NCBI RefSeq assembly: GCF_964204865.1
Contig: NC_135258.1
Coordinates: forward strand, 4,145,001-4,209,000
Reading direction: 5' to 3'
DNA length: 64,000 bases
Source: Styela clava
Lineage: Eukaryota > Chordata > Ascidiacea > Stolidobranchia > Styelidae
How positions within the stretch are numbered: the stretch's first letter is position 1; every line of letters starts with the position of its first letter. Positions 46,200-57,782 of this stretch are shown one piece after another. The notes below the pieces were generated by a model. It did not search any database, had not been told where the DNA came from, and worked only from the letters and a program-made list of their open reading frames with translations. The position numbers and the translations under genes are program-made.

Positions 46200-48262
46200 T
46201 CTAGAGAGCAGCGATATTACACGCGTTTTTTCCACAGTATGTTCCGTAACGACTGTAATTATGCGTTACGGTAGGATTTACGTACGAACGTAAGTACACA
46301 GCCCAGTATCTCAGAATAAACATACGCGGAGAGGAGAAGTTATAGATTAAACTTTGGGCAAAACAAATCGGTAAATTTACTGTAATTGTGCGGAATCGAT
46401 ACCAGGATACCAAGTGATGGTAAAGTTTCAGCAACCTTGCTTTGTATGTCGGATGAAAATGAATTAGTTTGAATAATCAGATCTTAATTAAGAATAACTT
46501 TTCAATTGTTTTTCATTTTACTTTGCAAAAAGACCGTATTATGTGATGAAAATTATTAGTGTGAACAAATATTGTTTAAGTGTTTTGCAACAAGTTTTAT
46601 AGGTCGCAAAAAGTGCACCAATTCTACTCAGAGTACTATAACTATTCTAGTTTTATAGACTTGAGATTCGAAACACAATTATTAAAACTAATGCAAAACA
46701 TAAATCTCACGATTTAGAAAGAATACATAGGATCAGAGAAGCGGCGCTCTTGCATAACAATGCTGATTTAACAGGGGTCGCAGGTTTTTTATTTTCCCGC
46801 ATTTTCAGATTTCTCTCAAATTTTATAATTCTACAGTTTGGCCAGTTCAAACCGGAATATTTCAAAACAAAAGTTGAAATTTTACTAGCCGTCTAAAAAA
46901 GGAGAAGCGATATAAAAGGTTCAAAACTGACAGGTTTAGATGGGGGTTATATAAACTCAAAGTTTAAAATGTGCTTGATTCATTGAGTTCCTGTTCTCGC
47001 TGCCTTTTCTCAGCCATGTTCACTGATATAAATCGTGTTAGAAAACAAATTGGGCCATCACATTGCTAAATCCACATATTTACTCCTCTGACTTCTTGTC
47101 TAATGCCATATTCCATGGAAATTATGTGGAATATATGTAATTTTAATATATAGTTGCACGTCTTAGTTAGGTTAATAAAAAGTTAACTCGTGTCTGTCTT
47201 CCTAGTTGCTGATCGGGGAATAAGTCTAAAAAACTCATGGAAAATATTCATAATTTTCCATGCTCTTAGGCTCTAAAAACTTAGCTTACAAATTTTAATT
47301 TTAATCGATACACGTGATGGTAAACATTGCTTTGTATATCGGGGAAAATGAGTATAGTCTGAATAATCGGCTATTCGGAAGTTTGTGTAACAAGAAGGCG
47401 GGCACCGTAACGTACTAAGTGTACCAGGTTAGTGCATACTTTTATTTCAATTTTTCTTATTTTTGTTCTATTACGAGTTCGGGGACTAGCCAAGTGCCTC
47501 CTGTAGTATTTGTACCTGAAGTTATGGCCTAGCTAGCCTTAATACGTTGCACTGTCCGCCATCTTGGTCCACATACTTCTGGAGTATCGAAGAGTCATTG
47601 TTTTTCAATTTTCTTTGCGAAACGACCGTGTAATGGGAAGAAAATTATTGGTGTGAACATAAATCGTTTTAGTGTTTCGCAACCAATTTTATAGGTTGAA
47701 AAGAGTGCACCATTTTCATACAAAGTACTATTTCTATTCTACTTTTATGGACATTAAATTAGTGCAAAACATAAATCTCAATCTCACGATTTCAAGAAAA
47801 TACATATATTCAAAGTAGCGACGCGCCTGCATAACAATGCTGATTTAACAGGGGTCGCGGGTTCTTTAGTTTCCTCCATTTTCAGATTTCTCTCAAATTT
47901 ATCAAAACAAAAGTTGAAATTTCAATACATGTCTTTAAAAAGTAGGAACGATATGAAAGGTTGAACCAGAATTTTGCTCTACAGGTATATATATAAATTC
48001 ATAATTCATAATGTTATCAATTCATTGAGTTCCTCTTCCTGCTCCTTTACGTCGGCATTGCCAAGCTATAACAAAGCGCTTAGTAAATTTGTCCTTGCTA
48101 CTTCCATCGCTAAATCTACATATTCCACTCATGTCTGCTACTTTGTTCACAGCAAAAGTCTAAAACACCTCATGAAGAATATTTCCAATATTGCCTGATT
48201 TGAAATAAATTTTAAAATAATAACTTAGACTCTAGAAAACTTAGCTTACAAAATTTTATTAC
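46200..48262. repeat. Duplicated 5'-flank mosaic upstream of copy 5
   Basis: Blocks matching the upstream region of copy 1 recur here: AATTATGCGTTACGGTAGGA (46257), the GTGCACCAATT-AGTACTATA block (46612 and, less exactly, 47705), and exon 1-like leaders with TTTTCAGATTTCTCTCAAAT (46800, 47880). At about 47881, on the minus strand, a leader is followed by an open stretch MEETKEPATPVKSALL that runs on in frame for about 30 codons. No complete gene is seen. Confidence 0.55.
47395..47590. mobile_element. Palindromic MITE copy
   Basis: AAGGCGGGCACCGTAACGTA at the left and TACGTTGCACTGTCCGCCAT at the right are inverted, with GTTCTATTACGAGTTCGGGG in the middle and an end of GTCCACATACTTCTGGAG. Same subfamily as 14897-15107. 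Confidence 0.6.
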
Positions 48263-48270
48263 TTATAAAC

Positions 48271-48782
48271 CAGGGGTGGGCACACCGCGGCTCGCCAGAC
48301 TTTTTGTGCGGCTCTTCTCACTAACATAAATTATTATCCAAATTTTAACTAAGAGAAAAACTTTAACGTAAACTCTTTTAATTTAATAAAAGTCGTAAAG
48401 AAGTTTTCGTCAATAATTAGGACAAATTATGTTTTAGTACGAAAATCGCTGTAGCGTTGAATTTAAGTCAGTCGAGTCAGCAAATCTTTCGTCACAATGG
48501 TCAATGTTTATTGATGCGTCGGCGATATTGCAGCTTGATTGCGGTTAGTTAGTCTAAGCTAAGTTACTGTGCGATGTGTCCAAAATTTAAAAAAAAACGA
48601 AAGTACGAAGATGAAAACATAGTTGCCTTGTTTATCTATTTATTAGTATTAGATTCTTGTGTGAATTTCTTTTCTGTTCATAGTATTTCGATAATATTAA
48701 TAAATTCACAAATTCTGCGGCTCTTTTAAAGTTCTGACTTGCAGCATGCGGCTCTTATACTAAAAAATTGTGCCCAACCCTG
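48271..48782. mobile_element. hAT-type MITE, 512 bp, perfect target duplication
   Basis: Ends CAGGGGTGGGCACA and TGTGCCCAACCCTG are near-perfect inverted repeats. Identical TTATAAAC flanks lie at 48263-48270 and 48783-48790. GCGGCTCTT motifs occur subterminally on both sides. There is no coding capacity. Confidence 0.92.
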
Positions 48783-48790
48783 TTATAAAC

Positions 48791-49925
48791 TATACCGCAT
48801 GAGAGGTAAATACCGACTGTAATTATGCGTTACGGTTGGATTTACGTATGAACTAAAATACTTAGACCAGTATCTCAGAATAAACATCAGCGAAGAGGAG
48901 AAGTTATAGATTAAACTTTCTGGCAAAACAAATTGGTAAATTCACTGTGATTTTAGTGTGATATAGTTACCAGAATACCAAGTGATGGTAAAGTACCAGC
49001 AACATTGCTTTGTATGTCGAATGAAAATGAATTAGTCTAAATAATCATATCCCTAATTGAGGAAATTTTGAAATATCTCAATTATTCAATTTACCTCAAA
49101 ACAACAAGACCGAATTATGTGGTGAGGTTTCAAACAGGCGTGTACAGACATTGTATCAGTGCTTCGTACCGATCGTTTGTTTAGCGCTTATGAGGTAATG
49201 ATTCAAATAAAAAGTAACCTTGCGTTTTGTTTGTCTTGGTTGTTGATTTAATAGAATATGTAGAACTCTTTATGATTCTTAATGGAAGACGTGTGATGCT
49301 ATACTACAGCCCTCGATATTTTTTAATTTACACGCTCACGCCCACTTGTCTATTGCTTGGCTGTAAGAAGACTTGAAATAAATGTGGTTCTACATTTTAC
49401 CGATGGCTACAGTCGAAGCGTTGCTATAGGTGTATTGTACTATTTCTTATGTTTATATTAAATAAATAGGCCTATATCTGCTTTTCCACATCTTTATTCG
49501 GAGAAAAATGTTGATACCCCGTTTGCAAAACTGTTTTATTATTCGTGATTCATCTCCAAGATCCCGCTACTTTTAAAAAAAAAAATTAGTAAAGCTAAAT
49601 GATATCGCCATTATTAGAGTGGTTCATTACCAACTTAGCTCAGGGTGAAACTTAGCAGTTGAAATTAAATATACAAGATAGGTCGACCATTTCCATCTCT
49701 TCGCCAAATATATCTAATTGAACAGGGAAAACTAAAGCGTAAAAAATACGTGTTGTAAATATAGATTTCATTAACCAACAAATTCAAAAAATATTCCCAC
49801 ACTGGGGGGGGAGGGGTCGATACCGCATGGAGGGTACGGGTGAAACAAGTTTTAGGGGTTGCAAAGAGTGCAACAATTTAACACAAAGTACCGTATATAT
49901 TCTACTTTTTTATACTTTAGATTTG
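48791..49925. repeat. Second copy of upstream-flank blocks
   Basis: This matches 5347-6250 of the copy 1 upstream region in order: AATTATGCGTTACGGTTGGA, GATCGTTTGTTTAGCGCT, AAGACGTGTGATGCTATACT, GGCCTATATCTGCTTTTCCA and CGCCAAATATATCTAATTGA. It ends in a G-rich patch near 49805. No gene is seen. Confidence 0.6.
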
Positions 49926-49929
49926 AAAC

Positions 49930-50005
49930 ACTAAACACGTATAAATGTATATATACGTCTCTCTGTTAGTGTTTTTATACTACTAAATCTCCTTATTATT
50001 TTCGT

Positions 50006-50048
<43 letters not shown>

Positions 50049-50945
50049 ATGTGTAAATACCCTATACGCACTCTATTATTGGCTTTTATACTACTAAGTC
50101 TTCCTAATAACGTCGTTGCGTACATATATAAATGTATATATACTTCCCTCTATTAATGGCTTTTATACTACAAAGTCTCCCTAATAAGTTTGCTGCATAT
50201 ATATATTTATATATGTATATATGAGTTCCCTTATTACTAGTTTTTATAATACTAAGTCTCCCTAATAAGTTTGTTGCATACATTTATAAATGTATATATG
50301 CGTCCCCTTATCACTGGTTTTATACTACCAAGTCTTCCTAATAAGTTTGTTGCATACATATATAAATGTATACATACGTCCCCCTATAACTGGCTTTTGT
50401 ACTACCAAGTCTCCCTAATAAGTTTGTTGCATACATATATATATGTATATATGCGTCCCCTTATCACTAGTTTTTATACTACCGAGTCTTCATAATAAGT
50501 TTGTTGCATACTTATATAAATGTTTATATGCGTCCCCCTATTACTGGTTTTCATAACACTAAGTCTCCCTAATAAATTTGTTGCATACATTTATAAATGT
50601 ATATATACGTCCCGTTATTACTGTTTTTTAGACTATCAAGTCTCCCTAATAAGTTTGTTGCATACATATATAAATGTATACATACGCCCCTATTACTGGT
50701 TTTTATATTACTAAGTCTCCCTAATAACGTCGTTGCATACATATATAAATGTATATATACGTCCCTCTATAACTGGTTTTTATACTACTATGTCTCCCTA
50801 ATAACGTCGTCGCATACATATATAAATGTATATATACGTCCCTCTATAACTGGTTTTTATACTACTATGTCTCCCTAATAACGTCGTTGCATACATATAT
50901 AAATGCATATATACGCCCCCCTATTACTGGTTTTTATACTACTTG
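49930..50945. repeat. About 76-bp satellite abutting copy 6
   Basis: Monomers of TCTCCCTAATAAGTTTGTTG, CATACATATATAAATGTATA, TACGTCCCCCTATTACTGG and TTTTTATACTACTAA type repeat about 13 times. The TCTCC marks are spaced near 76-81 bp. The last monomer runs within about 60 bp of the copy 6 stop codon. Monomers vary more than those at 29.9-30.7 kb. Confidence 0.88.
50009..50046. repeat. (AT)n microsatellite
   Basis: About 18 AT dinucleotides lie inside a satellite monomer, an expansion of the monomer's own CATATATATA core. Confidence 0.85.
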
Positions 50946-50996
50946 GAAATATAAAAAAAAAACATGCACAAGACAAATAAATAATGAAAAGAAAAA

Positions 50997-53900
50997 CTAA
51001 ATGTTGATACTTTTCCAGAATTCATGATCAATAACCTGCTGAATTGTTATTAGTTGGTCTTCATCATCGTGTGTCATTCTTGTGAGCAAATCATTGGCCA
51101 AGTGAAGGTTAGGAATAAGTAGAGTACTGGGATCAAAAGCAAGCGAAAAGGAATAATAAAAAACACGAATTTCCCGTTGATTGGACCATAATTTATACAA
51201 GTTATACCCTAAGGTAATAATATCACTTATACTGAGATTATATCCATAGGAGTAATATGGTATAAAATAGTTCTGAAAACTAAATTTCACATTTTGCATG
51301 TCATGTGAAAAAAGAAAACTCCCCTCCATTTCCCCATGAACAATATTATATTTATGAAGATGTTGTAGACCACTAACTAATTGTTTTGCATGTACGAGAG
51401 CAAGTCTAGGATCAAAAGGAATATTGTTTTTTTCCCTCTCTTTATAATATTCATGAAGAGTCTGGAACTGGCATCTTTCAGTAGCAATAAAATGTTGACT
51501 TGTTCCATTCACACGACCACTAGTCATAACAGAGATTAGGTTTGGATGAGGTGGAAGTTGCTGAAGAGCTTCTAGTTTGTAAAGAAAGTCTGCATCCCAC
51601 GAAGAAAACACCCATATTGCTAAAGGTTCTGTCTCTGAATTCGGAAGTTTCCGTTGACCTTCGTAAACTGTGAAATCCGAAAATTCATAAACCACATTGT
51701 CTTTATACCACAAGATATCATCAGTGAGATGTATGCGATCTAAAATGTCATATTTTTAGAAGAAAATTAAACACAAAACTTGATCTGAAGGAGAAAATAG
51801 TTAAGTGATTTACAAAATAAATATTACTGTAGTTTAAATCTGGACTTTTCAAACTAGGGGTCAACGTGAGAGCGCAAAATTGGGGTCGTGGCAAAACTTT
51901 TCCGACACTACCTCATGTTAAAACCAAAATATTGATCAAAGATGAAACCAGTACGAAGACCAAGATAAGATATTTTGTGCAAGAATCCGTCTCTTAAAGG
52001 TATTGTCAATTTTAGTACTTTTAAAATATTTTCTGTATTATTTAATTTTGCTTTTTTTTATTTTAGTTACTGCGAGTCGAGAAAAAATTTGCCAATGCCA
52101 AGTCGCAGTTAACTGGCGTTATATTTTTGCACAGACTTGGTTTTGATGGTACATGATGGCAGAATTATTTATTCAAAAAAATTTTGAGCAAACATAACAT
52201 CATTTCTTATCCAAGATAGTTTTTTTGTGGTAAATCGGATACAAAACACCCGGAAATTAAATGTTAAGTAAAAATACAAGCATTGTTAAAATAAACTTAT
52301 CTTACCTACGGAGGTCGAAGCTGCCTTCCTATTCTTTGCTTGTTCTTTAAGATATTTTACAAAGTGGAAATTATTAACGAGCTTTGATAATGAAGTTGCA
52401 ACTTGTGAAGAATGACTGAAATTATGATTGGCTAGTTTTAGTTGAAAAAATTATTTGACTACCACAGCCAATAATAATATTCTATTCATCTATTGCTAAG
52501 GTTAATTCCTGCATGATATTAGTCATGTTAAACACACCAATAAAAAACATTTATAGCCTCCTGCTCAATCTAGGACAGGAAAATTATGTTATTTTGCAGT
52601 TTGTTTTAGATTAACAGTCGCCTTAGTCAATAAAAATACTCCTGGGAATTAATCTTGGTAATTTTAAAATAAAATATATTGTCCACAAAAAATATTTGTA
52701 AGATATAATAAATCAATATACAGGCTAAGTATACAAACATTTTAGTTTTCTTTCTTGTTGACAAATCTGATTTAAAAGTTCCATTCTCAAAATGTGGAAG
52801 CAAAAGTTTATCATGGCTGCTCGTTAGAGAGCTGCCAGGTGTAGATTCTTCCTGTAGATCTCGGAATAGTAAACCTGAACAGAGAGTTTTCTTTGATAAG
52901 TGTTAACTTTCAGTTAGCAATCACAATATCTCAAATAATATTTTTTCCTACCTTTTACATTTGTTGGAGCCATATATTTATGAGAGAGAACCTCGTTTAT
53001 TATTGGACGTTTACGAGGAACAAACTGCAGCATCCATTCCAGTAAATCTTTTGCAACTTCTTTATCTGGAACTAAAAGTCCGTCCAGGTTCAGGTTTTTA
53101 TGGTTTTTCATGAAATGATTCCATAGATCCCTTTCGTCACCAAAGGGATGTTTACCGTCACTCCATACATAGTAAACAATGACAGCCAGTGAATATATGT
53201 CAGTTTTTTGTGAAGTTGGAAATCCAGGCACAAATGATTCAGGGGGTCTGTAACCGTCAGTACCGAGACCTTTTCTGGTGTAAACTGTTTGAGTCTTTGA
53301 CTCGATGACTTCACTTATGCCAAAATCACCAATTTTGACAACTTTTTGATCCAGGGATAAAAACACATTATCAGGCTTAAGATCTTTGTGCACCACAAGT
53401 TTATCATGAATGTATAAAATTCCAGCAAATAACTGTTTTGCAAAATCAAGTGCAAGTTCAGGATCGAATGGGATTTCGGTTTTCTTTCGATTTTCAACAA
53501 AACCTCTCAAGTTGTCTTGGTTACATTTGTCCATTGCAATGTACATATATTTCATTGGACCTTGTTGGTATTCATCTGAATGAATCACAGAGACTACATG
53601 AGTGCTAGGGTTCAGTCGGTAAAGAATTTTTGCCTCTTCCACACTTTGTTTGTTGTATTGAACTAATTTTATCGCAATCGGACGAGTTCCATAAATTGCA
53701 CTCGATATTTCTCCTTCATATACATCGCCATGGTTCGAAATTTTTTTATCTTGAAACAGCAAAATAGAATCGGAAAGTTTGATCGAATCTGAAAAAACAA
53801 AATTTGATAAGGTTTACAGATTTCCGCCCAACAGACCATTTGACCACAATGTGGCATTAAAGAGTTTAAGACTGTGATATTTAAGTTATGAGTTTAAAGT

Positions 53901-54214
53901 ATTAATATACAAATAGGAGAAAATGATTGTTTAATTTCTTTTAACATCAAATTAAAGCATAGTTATATCAAATTAGACTTGCAATATTATTTTTATATTC
54001 ATAGGTTCATCAAAAATAAATATAAACTAAGTACGCCACTATCACATCTATCATCAGTTTGTAAGATCTTAATAAAGTTATAACTCGTTCCTCACCAGAC
54101 ATAGTAGGTCTTACCTGTATTCGTTAAGTTGGTTTCCGTACATCTGATCTTAGCTGGTGGTTCATCACCACTTTCCTCGATTGCATGCTTTGTTGTTCCA
54201 CCAAGGCTTTCCAT
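50997..54214 (-). CDS. Tandem kinase-pseudokinase protein, copy 6 (intact, most diverged)
   Basis: Exons: 54214-54115, 53788-52952, 52874-52739, 52415-52306, 51739-50997; phases 1,1,2,1; 641 aa. Exon 1 is the MESLG type (33 codons), with a perfect donor ACAG|GTAAGA, homologous to exon 1 of copy 3. The kinase exon is almost identical to that of copy 5, with 11 differences over about 270 residues, mostly N-terminal. Exons 3-5 and all introns are far more different. The pseudokinase (743-nt exon) reads AIWVFSS at the lysine site, HGEMEGS at the catalytic loop and FQNYFIPYYSYGYN after it. Exon 4 ends STSV at GTAAGAT. The intron 3 SINE of copies 1-5 is absent. I read it as the outgroup copy whose exon 2 was converted. 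Confidence 0.84.
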
Positions 54215-56420
54215 AACAGTTCACATGTGTGGCTTCGTTACCGCACAAGTTATAGAAATTTTAAATGCGTTGAACCAATACCATTAACAGTATTTTTTTT
54301 TGTTTTTCTTTATACCCAATGAGATATATTACGATCGAAATGAAAGTTAATGTTAGCATAAAATAGCAATGCTTAATACATGCATTTTCAAAGAAACTTC
54401 ACTGTATTTCATTCCTTGTGCAAATATTTTCGATTAAAGCAAAATCTTATGTCCTCAATTGCTCCTGACACCCACGACTGCTTGTCTAATGCCATATTCT
54501 GTGCAAAACGTGTGGAATTTATGTAGTTTGGTTATACACGTCTTAGTTTGGTTTATCAAAAGGTCATAAACTCGTGCCTGCCTCCTTACGTTGCACCTAA
54601 ATACACACTAAGTACCTTCTAGCGCTTGACTAAACAGTAGCGAAGAGAATGAATTGCTCAAACTTTTGGACAAAACAAGATGGTGAATTTACTGTGATTG
54701 TAGTGTGATATCGACACTAGAATACCAAGTAATGGTGAAGTTCCGAAGATGAAAATGAATATGGTCTGAATGATCATATCCTAATTAAGAATAACTTTTT
54801 AATTGTTTTTCAATTTACTTTACAAAAAGACCTTATTATGTGATGAAAATTATTGGGGTGAACAAACATCGTTTAAGTGTTTCGCAAATATTTTATAGGT
54901 CGCACAGAATGTACCAATTTCACACAAAGTACTATAATTATTCTACTTGTCTAGACTTAAGAATCTAAACACAAACATTAAAACTAGTGAAAAAAATAAA
55001 CCCAACGATTTCAAAAAATAGATTGGATTATGTAACGGCGCGCTTGCATAACCATGCTGACTTAACAGGAGTCGCGGGTTGTTTACTTCGCTCCATTTTC
55101 AGATTTCACTCAAATTTGTTAATTCTACAGCTTGTTCAATTCAAACCAAGTTAAATGGAAAACAAACTACTTGAAGAAGAAATTCAAAACAAGAGTCAAA
55201 ACTGACTTTTGCTGTACAGGTTTAGGTAAGGATTTTATAAATTCACAATTCCTAATGTGCTCGATTCATTACGTTTCTGGTTTCGCTCGCTTTTCTTGTC
55301 CTTGTTCTAAATCTGAGCTATAATAAAGCGCGTAATAAATTGGTCAGTGCCCCTTCTATCGCTAAACCTGCATATTCTACTCATGTCTGATTCTCTGTTC
55401 AGAGCAAAAGTCGAAAACACCTCATTGAGGATATTATGAAATTGCTTAAGCATTCAATTTACCTGAAAACAACATGACCGTATTATGTGGTAGAAATTAC
55501 TGGCGTGTACAGGCAACGTATCAGTGGTTTGTACCGAGTGTTTGTTGAGCTCCAATGAGGTAATAATGCAAATAAAAAATAACCTCGCGTTTGTTTGTCT
55601 TGGGTGTTGTTTTGAGCAAATACGTGGAACGCTTTATTACTATTTATGGGAGACGTGTAAGCCCTCGCTATTTTCGAATTTACGATCCCATCTATTTGTC
55701 ATTTGCCATGCTGTGAGAAGACATGAAATAAATGTGGTTCTACATTTCAACTATAGCTACAGTCGAAGCATTGTTATAAGTGTATTATTGTACTCTTTCT
55801 CGTGTTTATATAATCTTTTTTCAGGCCAATATCTGCTTTTCCTCATCCTTATTGGGAGCAAAATGTGGAACCCCCCTTGTAAAACTGTTTTGTATTCTTG
55901 GTTCATCCCCGCGAGCTGCCATTTATGGAGAAATTTAGTACAGCTATCTGATATCGCCATTATTTAATTCGTTCATTACTAACTTAGGTGAAACTTAGCA
56001 GTTCAAATTTAATATACAAGATCGGTTAAACATTCCCATCTTTGCGCCAAATATATCTAATTGAACAGAAAAGCTGTAAGTGGCATGAATATGTGTTGTG
56101 AATAAAAAATTCTTTAGTTTTAACCAACGAAATCAAATAAATATTTCCACAAAATCAATCTTTTGCCTTGCGATGCTTCCGTCTAAGTCCGACAAAAAAA
56201 TAAAATTTTTCTGCTTGTTATTCACCTTAATTCAAGCTATACCGAGATCAAGCGACGAGAAATATTGCGGGCGTATATGAATTCCCCCGAAATCTGTCAC
56301 TGAATCTTTTACGCTGATATTACCAGGCTAGTATACAACATTACCCAGTGTCTAACTTAGGAAGAACTTTTTGTTTTATTTTCCAAAAAATAGATTTTTG
56401 TTAATTTGATAATTCATTAA
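54215..56420. repeat. Upstream region of copy 6: flank blocks again
   Basis: From about 54480 it follows the copy 1-type mosaic: GACTGCTTGTCTAATGCCAT, GTGATTGTAGTGTGATATCG, CACAAAGTACTATAATTATT, an exon 1-like leader near 55090-55105 (minus; GTGAAATCTGAAAATGGAGC) with open MERSKQPATPVKSAW, and GTTTGTTTGTCTTGGGTGTT. A 147-codon plus frame at 55524-55967 overlaps these blocks, and its relatives at 5690 and 49200 are interrupted, so I do not call it a gene. Confidence 0.5.
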
Positions 56421-56428
56421 ATACAATT

Positions 56429-57774
56429 CAGGGGTGGCCAACCTTTCACATACCATGCGCCACGTTTTAAACATAATGTTTCAGATGCGCCGTAAATCTC
56501 TTGTATTCCAACGCCTAATGTCCGCTCCTTGTTGAAATTGTATAAATTTATAATACACACACATATATACACACGTATATGTAGTTTTTACAATTTACAA
56601 CTCCACATGAATAGAAATTAAGCAAGGAAGTATAATAAATAAAACTGATCAATTTTATTTAAGTACCGCCTTTATGAGACTTTTGCTGCTGTTTTACTTT
56701 CGAAGTTTTTTTATTCTTGGAGTTAAGTTTGTTACTGAGAGGAGCAGTGCATTCTTCAAATTTCAAATCTGTAAGTCTTGACCTCGCTTTGCTTTTAATT
56801 AGTTTCATGGCAGAAAAATGTTTTTTCACATCTATATGTCGTTCCGAAACGACATATAAAACCCTGGGCAAATTTTCTCAGTTCTGGAAAATTTTCACGG
56901 GGTAACGATTGCCAGGACTTGATCATGTCAGATGCACTTGGGACTGAAGAAAGCTCATCAAATTTAATTTTCAATGATGGATGAGTTTTCAAGTCAATTA
57001 GTTCCAATTGTATATTGCTTGGCATCTTCATTATGGTTAGTTCACTAAGTGAAAATGGGTTTATGTTACTTATGTTACTGCCCCCACCCGGCCAAGGGTA
57101 GAGTACTCTACCCTCGGTTTCAATTGGCCTTTGCTAATCAGCTGTTTGGCCTAGCGTCGCGTGATTTTACTCCAGGCTTTTTCGAGATTAGTACTTGCGT
57201 CACAGCAAGCGATTTTACGCTTTGCTTTTGTTGACAACGGTCATTTGAAGTTTGGATGAAAAAGGTGGTATTTAGGGGTCATTTTCAGCATGTTGTGGGT
57301 TGATTTATAATAAATTTTTTAGGCTTTGGCAATTCAACTGGTTGTTCAATGGTTATTGGGAGATATTTGGGAAGTCTGGGCAGTGGAAAATCCATGTTTC
57401 AAGCTGATAAATGACGATTTTCTATTTTCTCCAGAAGTTCTGAACTTTTTACTTCAGTAGGGAAAAAATAGTGAATTTTACTAATTTTTGCTAAAACTCC
57501 AGAATGAATGTCATAAAGTCCGTCCAAAAGCTAACGTCGATAATCGCCTGTTGTTTCTAATTCCAACAAGCCGTAAGTGGGCGACGTGGAGTAAGGAGAA
57601 TAGATTTTAGGTACAATCAAAAGTCACCATGTAAATCGCAAAAAAACGGCTTGGCGTGGAGAAGCCAAGTGCAATTAACAATTTTGGCATGAAAAGGGTT
57701 AAAGATGCAATGCGCCACCTCTAATCATGCAATGCGCCACGTTTGGCGCATGCGCCATAGGTTGGCCACCCCTG
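56429..57774 (-). mobile_element. hAT-type transposon, 1346 bp, with transposase remnant
   Basis: The left end CAGGGGTGGCCAACCTTTCA pairs with the right end ATAGGTTGGCCACCCCTG. ATGCGCCACGTTT motifs are subterminal on both sides. Flanks AAATACAA (56419-56426) and AAATACAT (57775-57782) match at 7 of 8, with two bases between the left flank and the terminal C. A minus-strand hAT transposase C-terminus lies inside. Confidence 0.85.
56659..57031 (-). pseudogene. hAT transposase C-terminal pseudogene
   Basis: Two overlapping minus-strand frames hold the pieces. One reads SLPRENFPELRKFAQGFICR then FGTTYRCEKTF. The other, after a frame change near 56850, reads HFSAMKLIKSKARSRLTDL. This is the C-terminal dimerisation region of hAT-Charlie-type transposases, also seen in domesticated ZBED5/GTF2IRD2-like proteins (FGTTYxCExxFSxMKxxKSxxRSRLTD). 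The frameshift and the missing N-terminal two thirds show it is dead. Confidence 0.8.
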
Positions 57775-57782
57775 AAATACAT

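Noticed and set aside
337..54214. Idea that the two kinase domains are separate neighbouring genes
   Set aside because: The linker exons join them in phase in all six copies, and exon 2 ends at a donor without any stop before it. A read-through from exon 2 gives only a few junk residues that differ between copies.
55524..55967. 147-codon plus frame upstream of copy 6
   Set aside because: It lies on a flank block whose relatives at 5690 and 49200 are broken in the same frame.
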